From assembly GCA_963804375.1 (NCBI GenBank), contig CAWDQE010000015.1:943385-1007384 (forward strand): a stretch of DNA of 64,000 bases. The letters run 5' to 3'. The position numbers were made by a program, and so were the translations under genes. Every line of letters begins with the position of its first letter. Position 1 is the first letter of the stretch. Source of the stretch: JANXQG01 sp963804375. GTDB taxonomy: Bacteria; Planctomycetota; Planctomycetia; Pirellulales; Thermoguttaceae. Under the pieces are notes generated by a model. That model had not been told where the DNA came from, did no database searches, and was given only the letters and a program-made list of their open reading frames with translations. Below are positions 9,239 through 17,943 of this stretch, one piece after another.

Positions 9239-9329
9239 GCATTTGACTCCCGTTGGAAAAGCATCGATTTTAGCAAGTTTGGCACACAATGGGATATATC
9301 CTTCGCACGGGCCAGATTGACGCGTTCAA

Positions 9330-9390
9330 TAGTAAGCCGAAGCGTAAGCGACGAAACAACTTACGGCCTCGCTTACGCTTCGGGTTACTA
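9330..9390. repeat. Perfect-arm intergenic hairpin (AAGCGTAAGCGA family)
   Basis: The arms TAGTAAGCCGAAGCGTAAG and its complement, with one mismatch, enclose about 17 bases. The hairpin lies between the divergent epimerase and HtrA genes, close to both start regions. The core CCGAAGCGTAAGCGA is, from memory, a widespread dispersed palindrome in planctomycete genomes. No T-run follows, so it is called a repeat and not a terminator. Confidence 0.7.
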
Positions 9391-9459
9391 TCATTTTCAG
9401 CCGCGCGACGTATAATTCGTTGAGAATGTCCTTCCCGCAAGAGTTGGAGCAACTCCCAC

Positions 9460-10674
9460 ATGTCCGACGGATTTCCCAGCCCGCAGAGCGCCCCCCAATA
9501 TTCTCCCCACTCGATCCCGCCCTTTGGGCCCGATCCGCGCAATGATCCCACTAGAAGTGGTATCCGCCTGGGTTGGGCAGTTTTGGCGCTCCTGCTCTTG
9601 CTGCTGGTGTGGATTTTGCCAAGCGTCGTCGAACAGATCCAATACGCCTCAACGCGGGGCAAGGAACGGGCCAAGGCCGAAGTCGCCCGGCAGTTGCTCG
9701 AGGAAGGCCATGGGGCCACGATTGGCCAGTACCGCACCGTCGTCAAGGCCGTCCAATCGTCCGTCGTCGGCGTCAAGGCCTCGCGCAGCGTCGGCGGTGA
9801 CGACGGCGACGAAGTGACCTCGTTCCTCTTCGGCCCCCGAGGCCAATGGCGCGAACAGGACCAGGGTTCCGGCGTGATCGTGGACGCCGAGGGCTACATC
9901 ATCACCAATTACCATGTCGTCGCCCGTGCCACGCACGTCGATGTCGAATTGAGCGATGGCAGCAAGCATCGGGCCCAGGTCGTCGGCATCGATGAGGGCA
10001 CCGATCTGGCCGTTTTGAAGATCAGTGCCTCGAACCTATCGGTTGCCAAGTGGGGCAAGAGCTCCGAGCTGGAAGTGGGCGATCCGGTCCTGGCGATCGG
10101 CAATCCGTTCGGCCTGGCCCGCACGGTGACGGCCGGAATCTTGAGTGCCACCGGGCGGCACGCCGTCGTGGAGAACGTCAATTACCAGGACTTCCTGCAG
10201 ACCGATGCCGCCGTGAATCCCGGCAACAGCGGCGGGCCCCTGGTCAACATGCAGGGCGAGATCGTCGGCATCAACACGGCGATCGTCGGTCCCACCTACC
10301 AAGGCATCAGTTTCGCTATTCCCAGCGACATGGTACACGGGGTTTACGATCAGTTGATCCACTCGGGCAAGGTCGCGCGGGGCTGGCTGGGGGTCTCGAT
10401 GCGGGAGCTTACGCCCGAGGAGGCGGAGAAGTTGGGTGTCAGCGGCGCGGTGGTGTCCGGCGTGCTTCCTGACTCGCCCGCGGCCGAGACCGGCATCCAC
10501 CGCGGCGACATCATCACCAAGTGGAACGGCAAACCCGTCAGCAGTCCCGCCGACTTGGGTCTGCAAGTTGCCTGGTCGAAGATCGGCGACAAGGTCACCG
10601 TAACGGTCCGGCGTGGCGACAAGGAGCGGCAGTTCACGGTCACCGTCGGCCAGCGGCCGGAGCGGCTGCGATAG
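9460..10674 (+). CDS. HtrA/DegP-like S1C serine protease with PDZ domain
   Basis: A 404-residue envelope protease. A Pro-rich cytoplasmic arm is followed by one membrane helix (residues about 38-55, WAVLALLLLLLVWILP), so the protein is anchored rather than released. The trypsin-like triad is intact: His152 in NYHVV, Asp182 in GTDLAVLK and Ser257 in NPGNSGGPL. A single C-terminal PDZ domain (about 305-395) contains RGWLGVSMREL and GDIITKWNGKPV. HtrA proteins degrade or refold misfolded envelope proteins; a cell with so many exported proteins would need one. The gene is divergent from the epimerase with a hairpin repeat between them. Confidence 0.92.
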   Translation: MSDGFPSPQSAPQYSPHSIPPFGPDPRNDPTRSGIRLGWAVLALLLLLLVWILPSVVEQIQYASTRGKERAKAEVARQLLEEGHGATIGQYRTVVKAVQSSVVGVKASRSVGGDDGDEVTSFLFGPRGQWREQDQGSGVIVDAEGYIITNYHVVARATHVDVELSDGSKHRAQVVGIDEGTDLAVLKISASNLSVAKWGKSSELEVGDPVLAIGNPFGLARTVTAGILSATGRHAVVENVNYQDFLQTDAAVNPGNSGGPLVNMQGEIVGINTAIVGPTYQGISFAIPSDMVHGVYDQLIHSGKVARGWLGVSMRELTPEEAEKLGVSGAVVSGVLPDSPAAETGIHRGDIITKWNGKPVSSPADLGLQVAWSKIGDKVTVTVRRGDKERQFTVTVGQRPERLR

Positions 10675-10685
10675 GTGAGACAAGC

Positions 10686-11327
10686 TTACGGCAGAATCGA
10701 GCGAACCGGGATTTCCGCCACCACCCGTCCCTCGACGACCAGGGGAACGTTGTCAGCGACACCGAATAAATCGCACCGCGCGTAATCGGCCCCCGAGGCC
10801 GAGTCGGTGCAGCCCGAGTAAACCTCGATCCGCCGATCGACGAGGTTGACAACCCAGTAAACGGCGATGCCGGCCGCCGCGTAAATCGACTTCTTGAACA
10901 CCCGCTGCCGCGTGAGACCAGAATCGGAAACCTCTGCCACCAAAGCGACGTCGCTCGGGCCGGGATGGCGGTCCAGATAATCAAGACGGTTTCCGCGGAC
11001 AAGGACCGCATCCGGTTCCGGTTCGCTGGCCGACAGCGTCACCGGATCCTGCGAGTCGACAAACCAACCGTCGGGGATCACACGCTGCAAGACGTCGCGA
11101 AGCAATCCCGTCACAGTTCGGTGCAGTGGGGATTTCGTCATTTTCTTTACAATCCATCCATCAAGAAGTTCAACCGGGTCGTCCTCATCAATGATCCCGG
11201 CGCGGACCATTTCGTGATATTTTTCGACACTCCATCGCCACAAGGTCACTGTGGGCAGAGCGGGGGCAACAACCGGTGTTTCGGCGCCGGCAAGCAGTGT
11301 TTCGGAGGTTTCGCTGATGAGAGCCAT
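10686..11327 (-). CDS. Uma2-family (DUF820) putative restriction-endonuclease-fold protein
   Basis: A 213-residue Uma2 protein. The N-terminal segment WSVEKYHEMVRAGIIDEDD followed by VELLDGWIVKKM and the later PEPDAVLVRGN and VALVAEVSDSGL are hallmark DUF820 motifs; the Pro-Asp and Glu-Val-Ser residues correspond to the PD-(D/E)xK nuclease core. Such proteins are greatly expanded in cyanobacteria and planctomycetes, usually as solitary genes of unknown function. It converges with the HtrA gene (11 bp between stop codons) and is divergent from the GH36 gene. The family is certain, the biological role open. Confidence 0.85.
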   Translation of the reverse strand: MALISETSETLLAGAETPVVAPALPTVTLWRWSVEKYHEMVRAGIIDEDDPVELLDGWIVKKMTKSPLHRTVTGLLRDVLQRVIPDGWFVDSQDPVTLSASEPEPDAVLVRGNRLDYLDRHPGPSDVALVAEVSDSGLTRQRVFKKSIYAAAGIAVYWVVNLVDRRIEVYSGCTDSASGADYARCDLFGVADNVPLVVEGRVVAEIPVRSILP

Positions 11328-11479
11328 CGATCGGGATCCTGTCGAGTGGACAACTTTCCTCTATCATATCCCGACAACCGAATCGGCAAAAGTGGCTTGC
11401 CAAGACCCGCGCCGCCTGTCCATAATACACTCCCAACCAATTTTCCGTCCCCCCTATTTTCTGCCTCAGGAGATGATTC

Positions 11480-13720
11480 ATGAAGGTTTTCGTTGTTTTC
11501 CTCCTGGCATCGCTGGCGCTGGCGGCATCGTCCGACGGTCTTCCCGCGGCCGAGAATGGCCCCGTCGTCATGAGCAACCGCTGTCTTGAGATCCACGTGA
11601 ATCGGAAACCGTGTCTATATACAGTCCTCGTCAAAGGCAAAATCGTATTGACCTGCTCGCCGGATGGCCTCACGAACAATGCACCCGATCGGGCATACGC
11701 TTTCACGTTCGGAATTCGACCGCTGAATGATCTTCCTTTTGCAATCGTTCAGACAAGGATTGAGAATCTGGAGAACAAGCCTTTGATCATCAACAAAGTC
11801 CCAGTCTTCCGGGGAAAAGTCGAATTCTGTCGCACCGCCGACCAACTGAAGATATTGGGCACCGGCGGCCTTTCTAATCCGGGCAATCGAGTCGGCAGCT
11901 ATATGTGGCTGGCGGCGGCCGATCCGAAAAGCCGCCAGGGAATCGTCGCCGGATTTCTCACAACCGAGCGGGGCAGCGGCGTGGTCTTCGCCGAAGAAAA
12001 AGACAAGCAACTTGAAATCGAGGCCCAGCTCGAACATGGCCGCCTGACCGTAAAACCTGGCGAGACGGTCGAGTTGGAACCCTTCGTCATCGGTTATTTC
12101 GACGACGTCCGCGCCGGCCTCGAAGCCTGGGCCGATGAAGTCGCCCATCGCCAGCACGTCAAACTTCCTCCCCAGCCCTGCGGCTACTGCACCTGGTACC
12201 ATGCCGGCTCGTCGAGCGAGCAGGCGATGGTCAAGCAGACCGAGATCGCCGCCAAGGAACTGGCCCCCTTCGGCTTCCATTTCCTGCAGATCGACGACGG
12301 TTGGCAGGACGGTGTTTCCAGGAACGGCCCGCGGAAGAATTTTACCCGCGTGCGACCCGACGGCCCCTATCCGTCCGGCATGAAGCAGACGGCCGACATG
12401 ATCCGCTCCCACGGCCTCATGCCGGGCATCTGGTTCATGCCTTTCGCCGGCACCTGGGATGATCCATGGTTCAAGGACCATCAGGACTGGTTCGCCAAGC
12501 GGGCTGACGGCAAGCCGTTCGATACGGACTGGGGCGGAACGTGCATGGACATGACCAACCCCGAAGCGCGAAAGTACCTGCACGATTATGTGCACCAGAT
12601 CTCGCACGCCTGGGGCTATCGCTTCTTCAAGATGGACGGCCTCTCTACCGGCGCGGCCGTTCATCCGCAGTACGTCAACCTCGCTTACAACGACGACCAC
12701 CTCGGCGACGCGGTTCTGTACGATCCAAACAAGACGCATATCGAGGCCTTTCGCAGCGGCCTGAAGCTGGTCCGCGAAGCCGCTGGAAAAGAAGTTTTCC
12801 TGCTGGGCTGCTGCGCGGCGCAGAACATGCGCAGCTACGGCGGGGCCTTTGGGCTGGTCGATGCCATGCGCGTGGGGCCCGACAACGGCGGCAGCGATTG
12901 GAACTCGGTCCTCACCGGGCCGCGGATCGCCTCGCGGCACTATCACCTCAACGGCCGCGTCTGGTACAACGACCCCGACGTGGTCTACGTCCGCCCCAGC
13001 CTCTCGTTGGACCAGGCCCGTGCCAATGCCTCGTGGGTGGCAATTACTGGCCAGTTGTTCCTGGTAAGCGACGATTTTACGCAGCTCAAGCGGGACCGCC
13101 TGGAAGTGCTCAAGCGGGTGATGCCCGCACACGGCCGGCCCGCCCGGCCCGTCGATCTGCTGGAAACAGAGACGCCGCGGATCTGGCTGGTGACCGACAA
13201 CCGCGGTGGCCAGCGGCGCGACGTGATCGGCCTGTTCAATTGGGACGACAAGCGGTCCTGGGAGGTCGACTATCCGCTGGACCGCATCGGGCTGCCGGAG
13301 GCCAGGCGTTTCGTGGCCTTCGACTTCTGGGGCAACCGGCTCCTGCCGCCGATCGAAGGCCGACTCAAGCTCACTCTGCCGCCGGCGTCGTGCATGATCC
13401 TCGCCGTGCGCCCGGACGCCGACCATCCGCAAGTCATCAGCACCTCGCGCCACGTGACGCAAGGGATGATCGATCTGCTGGACGAGACGTGGGACGCAGG
13501 AAAGAAAATACTCCGTGGGCGGAGCAAAGTGGTGGCCGGCGATCGCTATGAAATCCGGATTGCACCGGGTGTGGCAACCGCAAAATGGCATGCCACGGCG
13601 GCGCAGGCTGCTCCAGGCCCTGTCACGGCCACGCTCAGTGAGAAAGACGGTCTTGCCCGATTGCTGATCAATACGGGAACCGGCGGGGAGATCGAGTGGT
13701 CAATCCAGTTCGCCGATTGA
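11480..13720 (+). CDS. Secreted GH36-type alpha-galactosidase
   Basis: A 746-residue protein with a Sec signal peptide (MKVFVVFLLASLALAASSDG). An N-terminal beta-sandwich is followed by a catalytic TIM barrel with CGYCTWYHAGS, FLQIDDGWQDG, the nucleophile motif FKMDG (Asp386) and RVGPDNGGSDW carrying the likely acid/base Asp468, then a C-terminal beta domain. These are clan GH-D signatures (GH36/GH27), whose members release alpha-linked galactose, or in some subfamilies N-acetylgalactosamine. The ATG follows AGGAG with good spacing. It is the first of a run of exported carbohydrate-active genes and may be the genuinely catalytic member of that set. Confidence 0.85.
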   Translation: MKVFVVFLLASLALAASSDGLPAAENGPVVMSNRCLEIHVNRKPCLYTVLVKGKIVLTCSPDGLTNNAPDRAYAFTFGIRPLNDLPFAIVQTRIENLENKPLIINKVPVFRGKVEFCRTADQLKILGTGGLSNPGNRVGSYMWLAAADPKSRQGIVAGFLTTERGSGVVFAEEKDKQLEIEAQLEHGRLTVKPGETVELEPFVIGYFDDVRAGLEAWADEVAHRQHVKLPPQPCGYCTWYHAGSSSEQAMVKQTEIAAKELAPFGFHFLQIDDGWQDGVSRNGPRKNFTRVRPDGPYPSGMKQTADMIRSHGLMPGIWFMPFAGTWDDPWFKDHQDWFAKRADGKPFDTDWGGTCMDMTNPEARKYLHDYVHQISHAWGYRFFKMDGLSTGAAVHPQYVNLAYNDDHLGDAVLYDPNKTHIEAFRSGLKLVREAAGKEVFLLGCCAAQNMRSYGGAFGLVDAMRVGPDNGGSDWNSVLTGPRIASRHYHLNGRVWYNDPDVVYVRPSLSLDQARANASWVAITGQLFLVSDDFTQLKRDRLEVLKRVMPAHGRPARPVDLLETETPRIWLVTDNRGGQRRDVIGLFNWDDKRSWEVDYPLDRIGLPEARRFVAFDFWGNRLLPPIEGRLKLTLPPASCMILAVRPDADHPQVISTSRHVTQGMIDLLDETWDAGKKILRGRSKVVAGDRYEIRIAPGVATAKWHATAAQAAPGPVTATLSEKDGLARLLINTGTGGEIEWSIQFAD

Positions 13721-13752
13721 TAAGGAAAGCGAATGACAAGCACAGGGAGGAG

Positions 13753-13890
13753 AACCGCGAAAAACACGAAAGAAGACGGAGCAATTTGACAGGAAAATGA
13801 ACGACAGGAACATGGAATTCATTTTCTTGTCCTCTATCTTGCTGTCATCACTCGCTCCGTTTTCCCCCCTTTCGTGTATTTCGTGGTTTT
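13753..13890. repeat. Composite intergenic palindrome (CACGAAAG arms)
   Basis: The outer arms (AACCGCGAAAAACACGAAAG with GACGGAGC, mirrored as GCTCCG and CTTTCGTGTATTTCGTGGTT) enclose an inner TGACAG...CTGTCA palindrome related to the one at 4120-4201. It lies downstream of the alpha-galactosidase. The outer arms resemble those at 36,066-36,219. This suggests a nested, mobile or amplified palindromic element. No coding sequence lies inside. Confidence 0.65.
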
Positions 13891-13978
13891 ACGTTTCTTA
13901 GTAAGGCGAACCTCCTTGTCACCTGCAACGGTTTATTGTACACTTAGTGGTTTGCCGCAATATTGGAGGAGGAAACCC

Positions 13979-14149
13979 ATGACGCTCAAGCAAGATCGCG
14001 AGAATTTGGCACGGGTAAAGCTGGCCCTGGCCGACAAGTACGAGAATCTGACCCGTACGATCAAGAGTCAGCCGAGGAAGGCCAACTATCTTCGCCACGT
14101 TGACAAGTTTCGCCGACAGGCAGCCAACCTGCGGAATTTGAACAAGTAG
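13979..14149 (+). CDS. Small basic hypothetical protein
   Basis: A 56-residue protein of mostly Lys, Arg, Glu and Leu, preceded by a strong GGAGGAGG ribosome site that fixes the ATG at 13,979. It is predicted to be one or two amphipathic helices (LARVKLALADKYENLTRTIK) with no membrane segment or Cys. The good ribosome site and isolated position between the palindrome and the kinase relic make it a credible gene. Basic charge would fit RNA or ribosome binding, but that is speculation. I recognise no family. Confidence 0.6.
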   Translation: MTLKQDRENLARVKLALADKYENLTRTIKSQPRKANYLRHVDKFRRQAANLRNLNK

Positions 14150-14236
14150 GGCTGTTACTTTTCTGGCTTGCCCCAATAGCGGAAATGAAAAGATATCTGT
14201 GTCACCGTGTAACGCGACGTTACGCGGTGTTGCCAT

Positions 14237-14548
14237 AACGGCTTTCTCAATATCCAGGAGGGTCTGACCAACGCCCGCCATCACAGCCACAGCGACCGCA
14301 TCCTCGTGAGCTTGAAGCAACGGGACAATCGCCAGCGGATCGAAATCCGCGACTGGGGCGTGGGGTTCGACCCGCAGACCACCCACGATAACCGCTTTGG
14401 CCTGCAAGGCATCCGCGAGCGCGCCCGCCTGTTGGAAGGCAGGTGCCGCATCAAGAGCAAGCCCGGCAAGGGAACCTGCATCGTCGTGGAATTGCCGGTG
14501 ACCGAACGGGAGGTGGACCAGCGTAAGGGCGCGCTTGGCCCGGATTAG
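14237..14548 (+). pseudogene. C-terminal relic of a NarL-type sensor histidine kinase
   Basis: The frame through 14,240-14,548 reads FLNIQEGLTNARHHS, then RIEIRDWGVGFDP, RFGLQGIRERARLLEG and PGKGTCIVVELPV. These are the N, G1 and G2 boxes of the HATPase_c domain of LytS/NarX-like kinases. No sensor, dimerisation or upstream half is present and the frame is closed just before 14,240, so only the ATP-binding half survives. No response regulator is adjacent. It is best read as a decayed gene fragment that is probably not translated. Confidence 0.7.
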
Positions 14549-14556
14549 CCTATCCG

Positions 14557-15253
14557 TCATCCATCCACCGACGCGGGGTCGGTGGGGACGTCTTCAGGTT
14601 GGTCGATAAGCCGTTCTGCCGTAGTGCGGTCGATGATTTCGAACCTTCTTTTCTCGCGCATGTAGGCCGACATTTCCCCCGTGGCGATGTCAAACCACCA
14701 GCCGCTCAGGCGAAGTGTTCCGTCGGCAATCCGGTCGCGTACGATCGGGTACGACGCCAGGTGTTCGAGTTGGACCAGCACGTTGAGCTGCGCAAGCTGG
14801 TCGTATTGCTTCAGGCTCGGATCGAGCGGTCCTTCCTGGCCGAGACGAAAAACGGCCGCCGCGGAATGGTGCAGCCATTTGGCGAGGTTCGGCGTGTCGG
14901 GCATCGGCTCGCGAGCCATCGCCGCCTTCATGGCGCCGCATTCGGAATGCCCACAGACCACGATGTTTCGCACCTTCAGTACGAGAATCGCGTATTCAAT
15001 CGCGCCGGCCTCGGACAGGTCGCCCGTCGAGGCCCCTTCCACGGTCGCCGGAGGGATCAGGTTGCCGACGTTGCGCATGACGAAAAGGTCGCCCGGATCG
15101 GTCGAAGCCAACAAGTCGGGTACTACGCGGCTGTCCGAGCACGTGATGAAGAGGGCGTCGGGCGATTGACCCTGGGCAAGCGCGAAACTGTTCCACATGC
15201 TTGGGAAGCAGCCGTTCGCGAAAATCGACAATGCCGCGAATGAGTTTGTTCAT
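14557..15253 (-). CDS. Beta-class carbonic anhydrase (frameshifted near its N-terminus)
   Basis: The zinc and active-site motifs are intact: ITCSDSRVVPD with Cys and the Asp-Arg pair, and CGHSECGAMKAAM with His and Cys, as in beta-carbonic anhydrases that interconvert CO2 and bicarbonate. The natural N-terminus (MNKLIRGIVDFRERLLPK) starts at 15,253 in one frame, while everything from ALAQGQSPDALFI onward is in the next frame. The switch is near 15,190, where one base is in excess. A shorter in-frame start at 15,231 gives 224 residues but lacks the conserved first helix. Either an assembly indel or a young mutation is possible; the rest of the reading frame is well preserved. Confidence 0.8.
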
Positions 15254-15266
15254 GAATCGGTAGGCA

Positions 15267-16748
15267 TCAAAGTTTCTTCGTCCAGGAGAAAACGGCGGTC
15301 TGCCAGGGCGACATGTCCAGGAACAGGCCGCGGGATTGCAGGTCGTCGCCGTCCCGGTCGTACGCGGCAGAATTCATTTGATCTTGGAGTCGCCACTGAC
15401 TGCCAGCGAGGTCCGCCGCCGGAAGCCGCACGTAGCACTGGCTCTGGTTGGAAGCGTAATTCACGGCTACCAACAGCCGATCTCCATCGGGACCTTGCCA
15501 GGCAAAGGCCACGAAGCAATCCCAGGTCCAGTTGCCTTCCCAGGCCGGCACGCAATCCAGCAACTGCCAGTGCCCGTCGCGGACCGCCGATTCGCGGAGC
15601 ACGTCCAGCAGCCGATGGTAGAACTGCTTCAGGCTGGCGTCGACGGGCTCGCTGGGGCTGCGTCCCAGATGCGGCGAGATCCGCTTCTTCCGTCCCTCGA
15701 ACTGACCTTGGTGGAAGAACCGCAAACCGGGTGAGAGGAACGTGATTACCGCCGCGGCTTCGTGCATTCCAGGCGAGAATGCCTCCGCCGCCCGCGGCTC
15801 GTCATGGTTCTCCAGAAAGCGGGCCATCTTGTTCTGGTAGTCCAACTCGGCATAGAGATGTTCACGCACCGGGCGTGCGAAGCCTTCGCGCAGGCGGTCG
15901 TACAGCCGCTTGTCGTACGTGTAATCGAACCCCTGCTGCTGCAGCGTCCATTCCAGGTCCCAGTAGACCTCGGCCATGAAGCAGAAGTGGGGGACTTTCT
16001 CTCGCACGCGCTGGGTTGCCCGCGGCCAGAAGGGTTGAGACGGCATGCCCCAGGTCCGCTGAAAGACGTCGGGCAGGATCAGCATGGCCATGTCGCAGCG
16101 CACGCCGTCGCACTGCCCGGCGATCTTCCGCAGCTCGGCGATCATGGCCTCCTGCGTGGCCGGGTTGGCGTAGTTGAGCTGCAGCGTGTCGGGCCAGCCG
16201 GGGAAGTACGGATCGCGGCCGTGGGCCAGCAACAGGTCGCCCCGCTTGCGCTTGACCCAGGTGTAGTTCTGCGGCGCCCGTGCCAGGTCCAGTTCCGTGC
16301 CGGGGATGTAGTATTCAGGATGGTCCTCCACCCAGGGATGATCCAATCCTGTATGATTGGGGACAAAGTCCAGCAAGAGTCGCAGGTCGCGCTCGCGAAG
16401 CCGTTGGCGCAAGCGGGCCAGAGCCGCATCGCCTCCCAGTTGTTCATGAACGGTGTAGCCGGTGATGGCGAAGCCGGAACCGGGAATGTCCTCGTCGCGC
16501 AAGTCCGGCAGCGTCTCCTGAAACTCCTTGCGCCACTCCGCGTTGCTGCGCGAAATCCGCTGGCCCGCCAGGCCGGTTTGCCAGACGCTCAGGAACCAGA
16601 TCCAGTCGAAGCCCAACTCGGCAAAGCGGTCCAGTTCGGCGTCGGGAATGTCGTCCAAAGTCGCCGGTCGGCACAACTCGCGGGAGATTTCCGTGAGCCA
16701 AACGCGGGTGTTGACCTGGTACAGCGAAGGGTAATGCGGTGTTGTCAT
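15267..16748 (-). CDS. GH13 alpha-amylase-family glycosidase
   Basis: About 493 residues of a GH13 TIM barrel. The four conserved regions are visible: LLLDFVPNHTG, DGVRCDMAML (nucleophile Asp219), FMAEVYWD (acid/base Glu260) and FLENHDEPRA (Asp316), all catalytic residues intact. No signal peptide is apparent, so a cytoplasmic alpha-glucan or sucrose/trehalose-type substrate is possible; the subfamily cannot be fixed. I prefer the ATG at 16,748 (MTTPHYPSLYQVNTRVWL) because the barrel begins immediately; an in-frame ATG at 16,784 would add twelve residues. It lies 13 bp upstream of the carbonic anhydrase on the same strand. Confidence 0.87.
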   Translation of the reverse strand: MTTPHYPSLYQVNTRVWLTEISRELCRPATLDDIPDAELDRFAELGFDWIWFLSVWQTGLAGQRISRSNAEWRKEFQETLPDLRDEDIPGSGFAITGYTVHEQLGGDAALARLRQRLRERDLRLLLDFVPNHTGLDHPWVEDHPEYYIPGTELDLARAPQNYTWVKRKRGDLLLAHGRDPYFPGWPDTLQLNYANPATQEAMIAELRKIAGQCDGVRCDMAMLILPDVFQRTWGMPSQPFWPRATQRVREKVPHFCFMAEVYWDLEWTLQQQGFDYTYDKRLYDRLREGFARPVREHLYAELDYQNKMARFLENHDEPRAAEAFSPGMHEAAAVITFLSPGLRFFHQGQFEGRKKRISPHLGRSPSEPVDASLKQFYHRLLDVLRESAVRDGHWQLLDCVPAWEGNWTWDCFVAFAWQGPDGDRLLVAVNYASNQSQCYVRLPAADLAGSQWRLQDQMNSAAYDRDGDDLQSRGLFLDMSPWQTAVFSWTKKL

Positions 16749-16908
16749 GACGTTTCGCTCGTCCTCGGCAGATCTGTATGCCATGCCTCACGTGGGGGGT
16801 ATGGGAGATGGAACCATTTCAGGATTTGCTATCGAACTATACCTCAATTTAGGCCCGCGTAGCCTATAATAATCCTATACACCACAACGCCAGCAGGAGA
16901 AACAAGTC

Positions 16909-17898
16909 ATGTCCAGCGCGTCATTTGTTCGTACCGCCTGCCGTCTGCTCGCGGCAGTTGCGGCAGTGTCGGTCCTTAATGTGTCTGCCGTCGCCAAGGA
17001 GAAAGAACCGGCGGCGATGTCGGACGAGAGTGCCATCCGGACCGCCGTGGAGTCGTATGTCGCCGCCTACAACCGGGGCGATGCCAAAGCGGTTGCCACG
17101 CATTGGAGCGAGTCGGGCCAGTGGATCAGCCCCACCGGCCAACGCTTCGCCGGAAGGTCGGCCATCGAGCGAGAGACGCGGGCCCTCTTCACCGCGAACA
17201 AGGGCGTACACATCGAAATGGCGCAGCAGCCGTCGATTCGCTTCCTCTCGCCCGAGGTGGCTATCGAGGAAGGCACGGTCCGCGTCCTGCGGCCGGGGGA
17301 ATCGCCCAGCGATTCCACCTACCTTGCGGTTCACGTGAAAAAAGACGGGCAATGGAAGCTGGATACCGTGCGGGAGACCGAGGTCCCCGAAGCGCCCACG
17401 GCCAGCACGCCGCTCCAAGACCTGGCGTGGCTCGTGGGCGATTGGATCGACGCCAGTCCGCAAGCGGACGTGCAGGCTACGGTAACCTGGACCAAGAACA
17501 AGACCTTCTTGAACTATGCCTTCAAGGTCTCAGCGCCTGGCATGGATGATCTCGAAGGCACTCAAGTCATCGGCTGGGACCCCGCGGCGGGCACGATCCG
17601 TTCCTGGATGTTCGATTCCGACGGCGGATTCGGCGAAGGCACGTGGTCGAAGAGGGACAACAGTTGGGTCATCAAGTTCAACCAGGTGCTGCCCGACGGC
17701 CGCAAGGCATCGGCGACGAACATCTACAACTTCGTAGACGCGAATACTCTTACCTGGAGATCGATCGGCCGGAAGCTGGACGGAGAGTTCCTGCCCAATA
17801 TCGACGAAGTGAAGATGGTTCGCAAGACAGCCGGCGATGCCGCAAAGCCAACGCGCAAGGTCTCCGAAAAACCAAAACAACGCGGGACAAAGAACTGA
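16909..17898 (+). CDS. Secreted SnoaL-like (DUF4440/SgcJ type) protein
   Basis: A 329-residue protein with a signal peptide (residues about 1-29, ending SAVAKEK). Residues about 40-150 form an NTF2/SnoaL-like cone: AIRTAVESYVAAYNRGDAK, HWSESGQWISPTG and FAGRSAIERETRALF match SgcJ/EcaC-type domains. The second half (WLVGDWIDASP, VIGWDPAAGTIRSWMFDSDGGFGEG) is a lipocalin-like beta region often fused to it in planctomycete exported proteins. The C-terminus is Lys-rich. No enzymatic activity can be assigned. The Gly/Ala-rich surface-protein gene follows on the same strand after 45 bp. Confidence 0.72.
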   Translation: MSSASFVRTACRLLAAVAAVSVLNVSAVAKEKEPAAMSDESAIRTAVESYVAAYNRGDAKAVATHWSESGQWISPTGQRFAGRSAIERETRALFTANKGVHIEMAQQPSIRFLSPEVAIEEGTVRVLRPGESPSDSTYLAVHVKKDGQWKLDTVRETEVPEAPTASTPLQDLAWLVGDWIDASPQADVQATVTWTKNKTFLNYAFKVSAPGMDDLEGTQVIGWDPAAGTIRSWMFDSDGGFGEGTWSKRDNSWVIKFNQVLPDGRKASATNIYNFVDANTLTWRSIGRKLDGEFLPNIDEVKMVRKTAGDAAKPTRKVSEKPKQRGTKN

Positions 17899-17943
17899 AG
17901 ATTGTCAAACAAACCAAACCAAGACAGATGGATAGGTGATCTC

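Noticed and set aside
11615..13591. 658-codon antisense frame over the alpha-galactosidase
   Set aside because: Typical GC-rich shadow frame; His/Arg/Val-rich without any recognisable motif.
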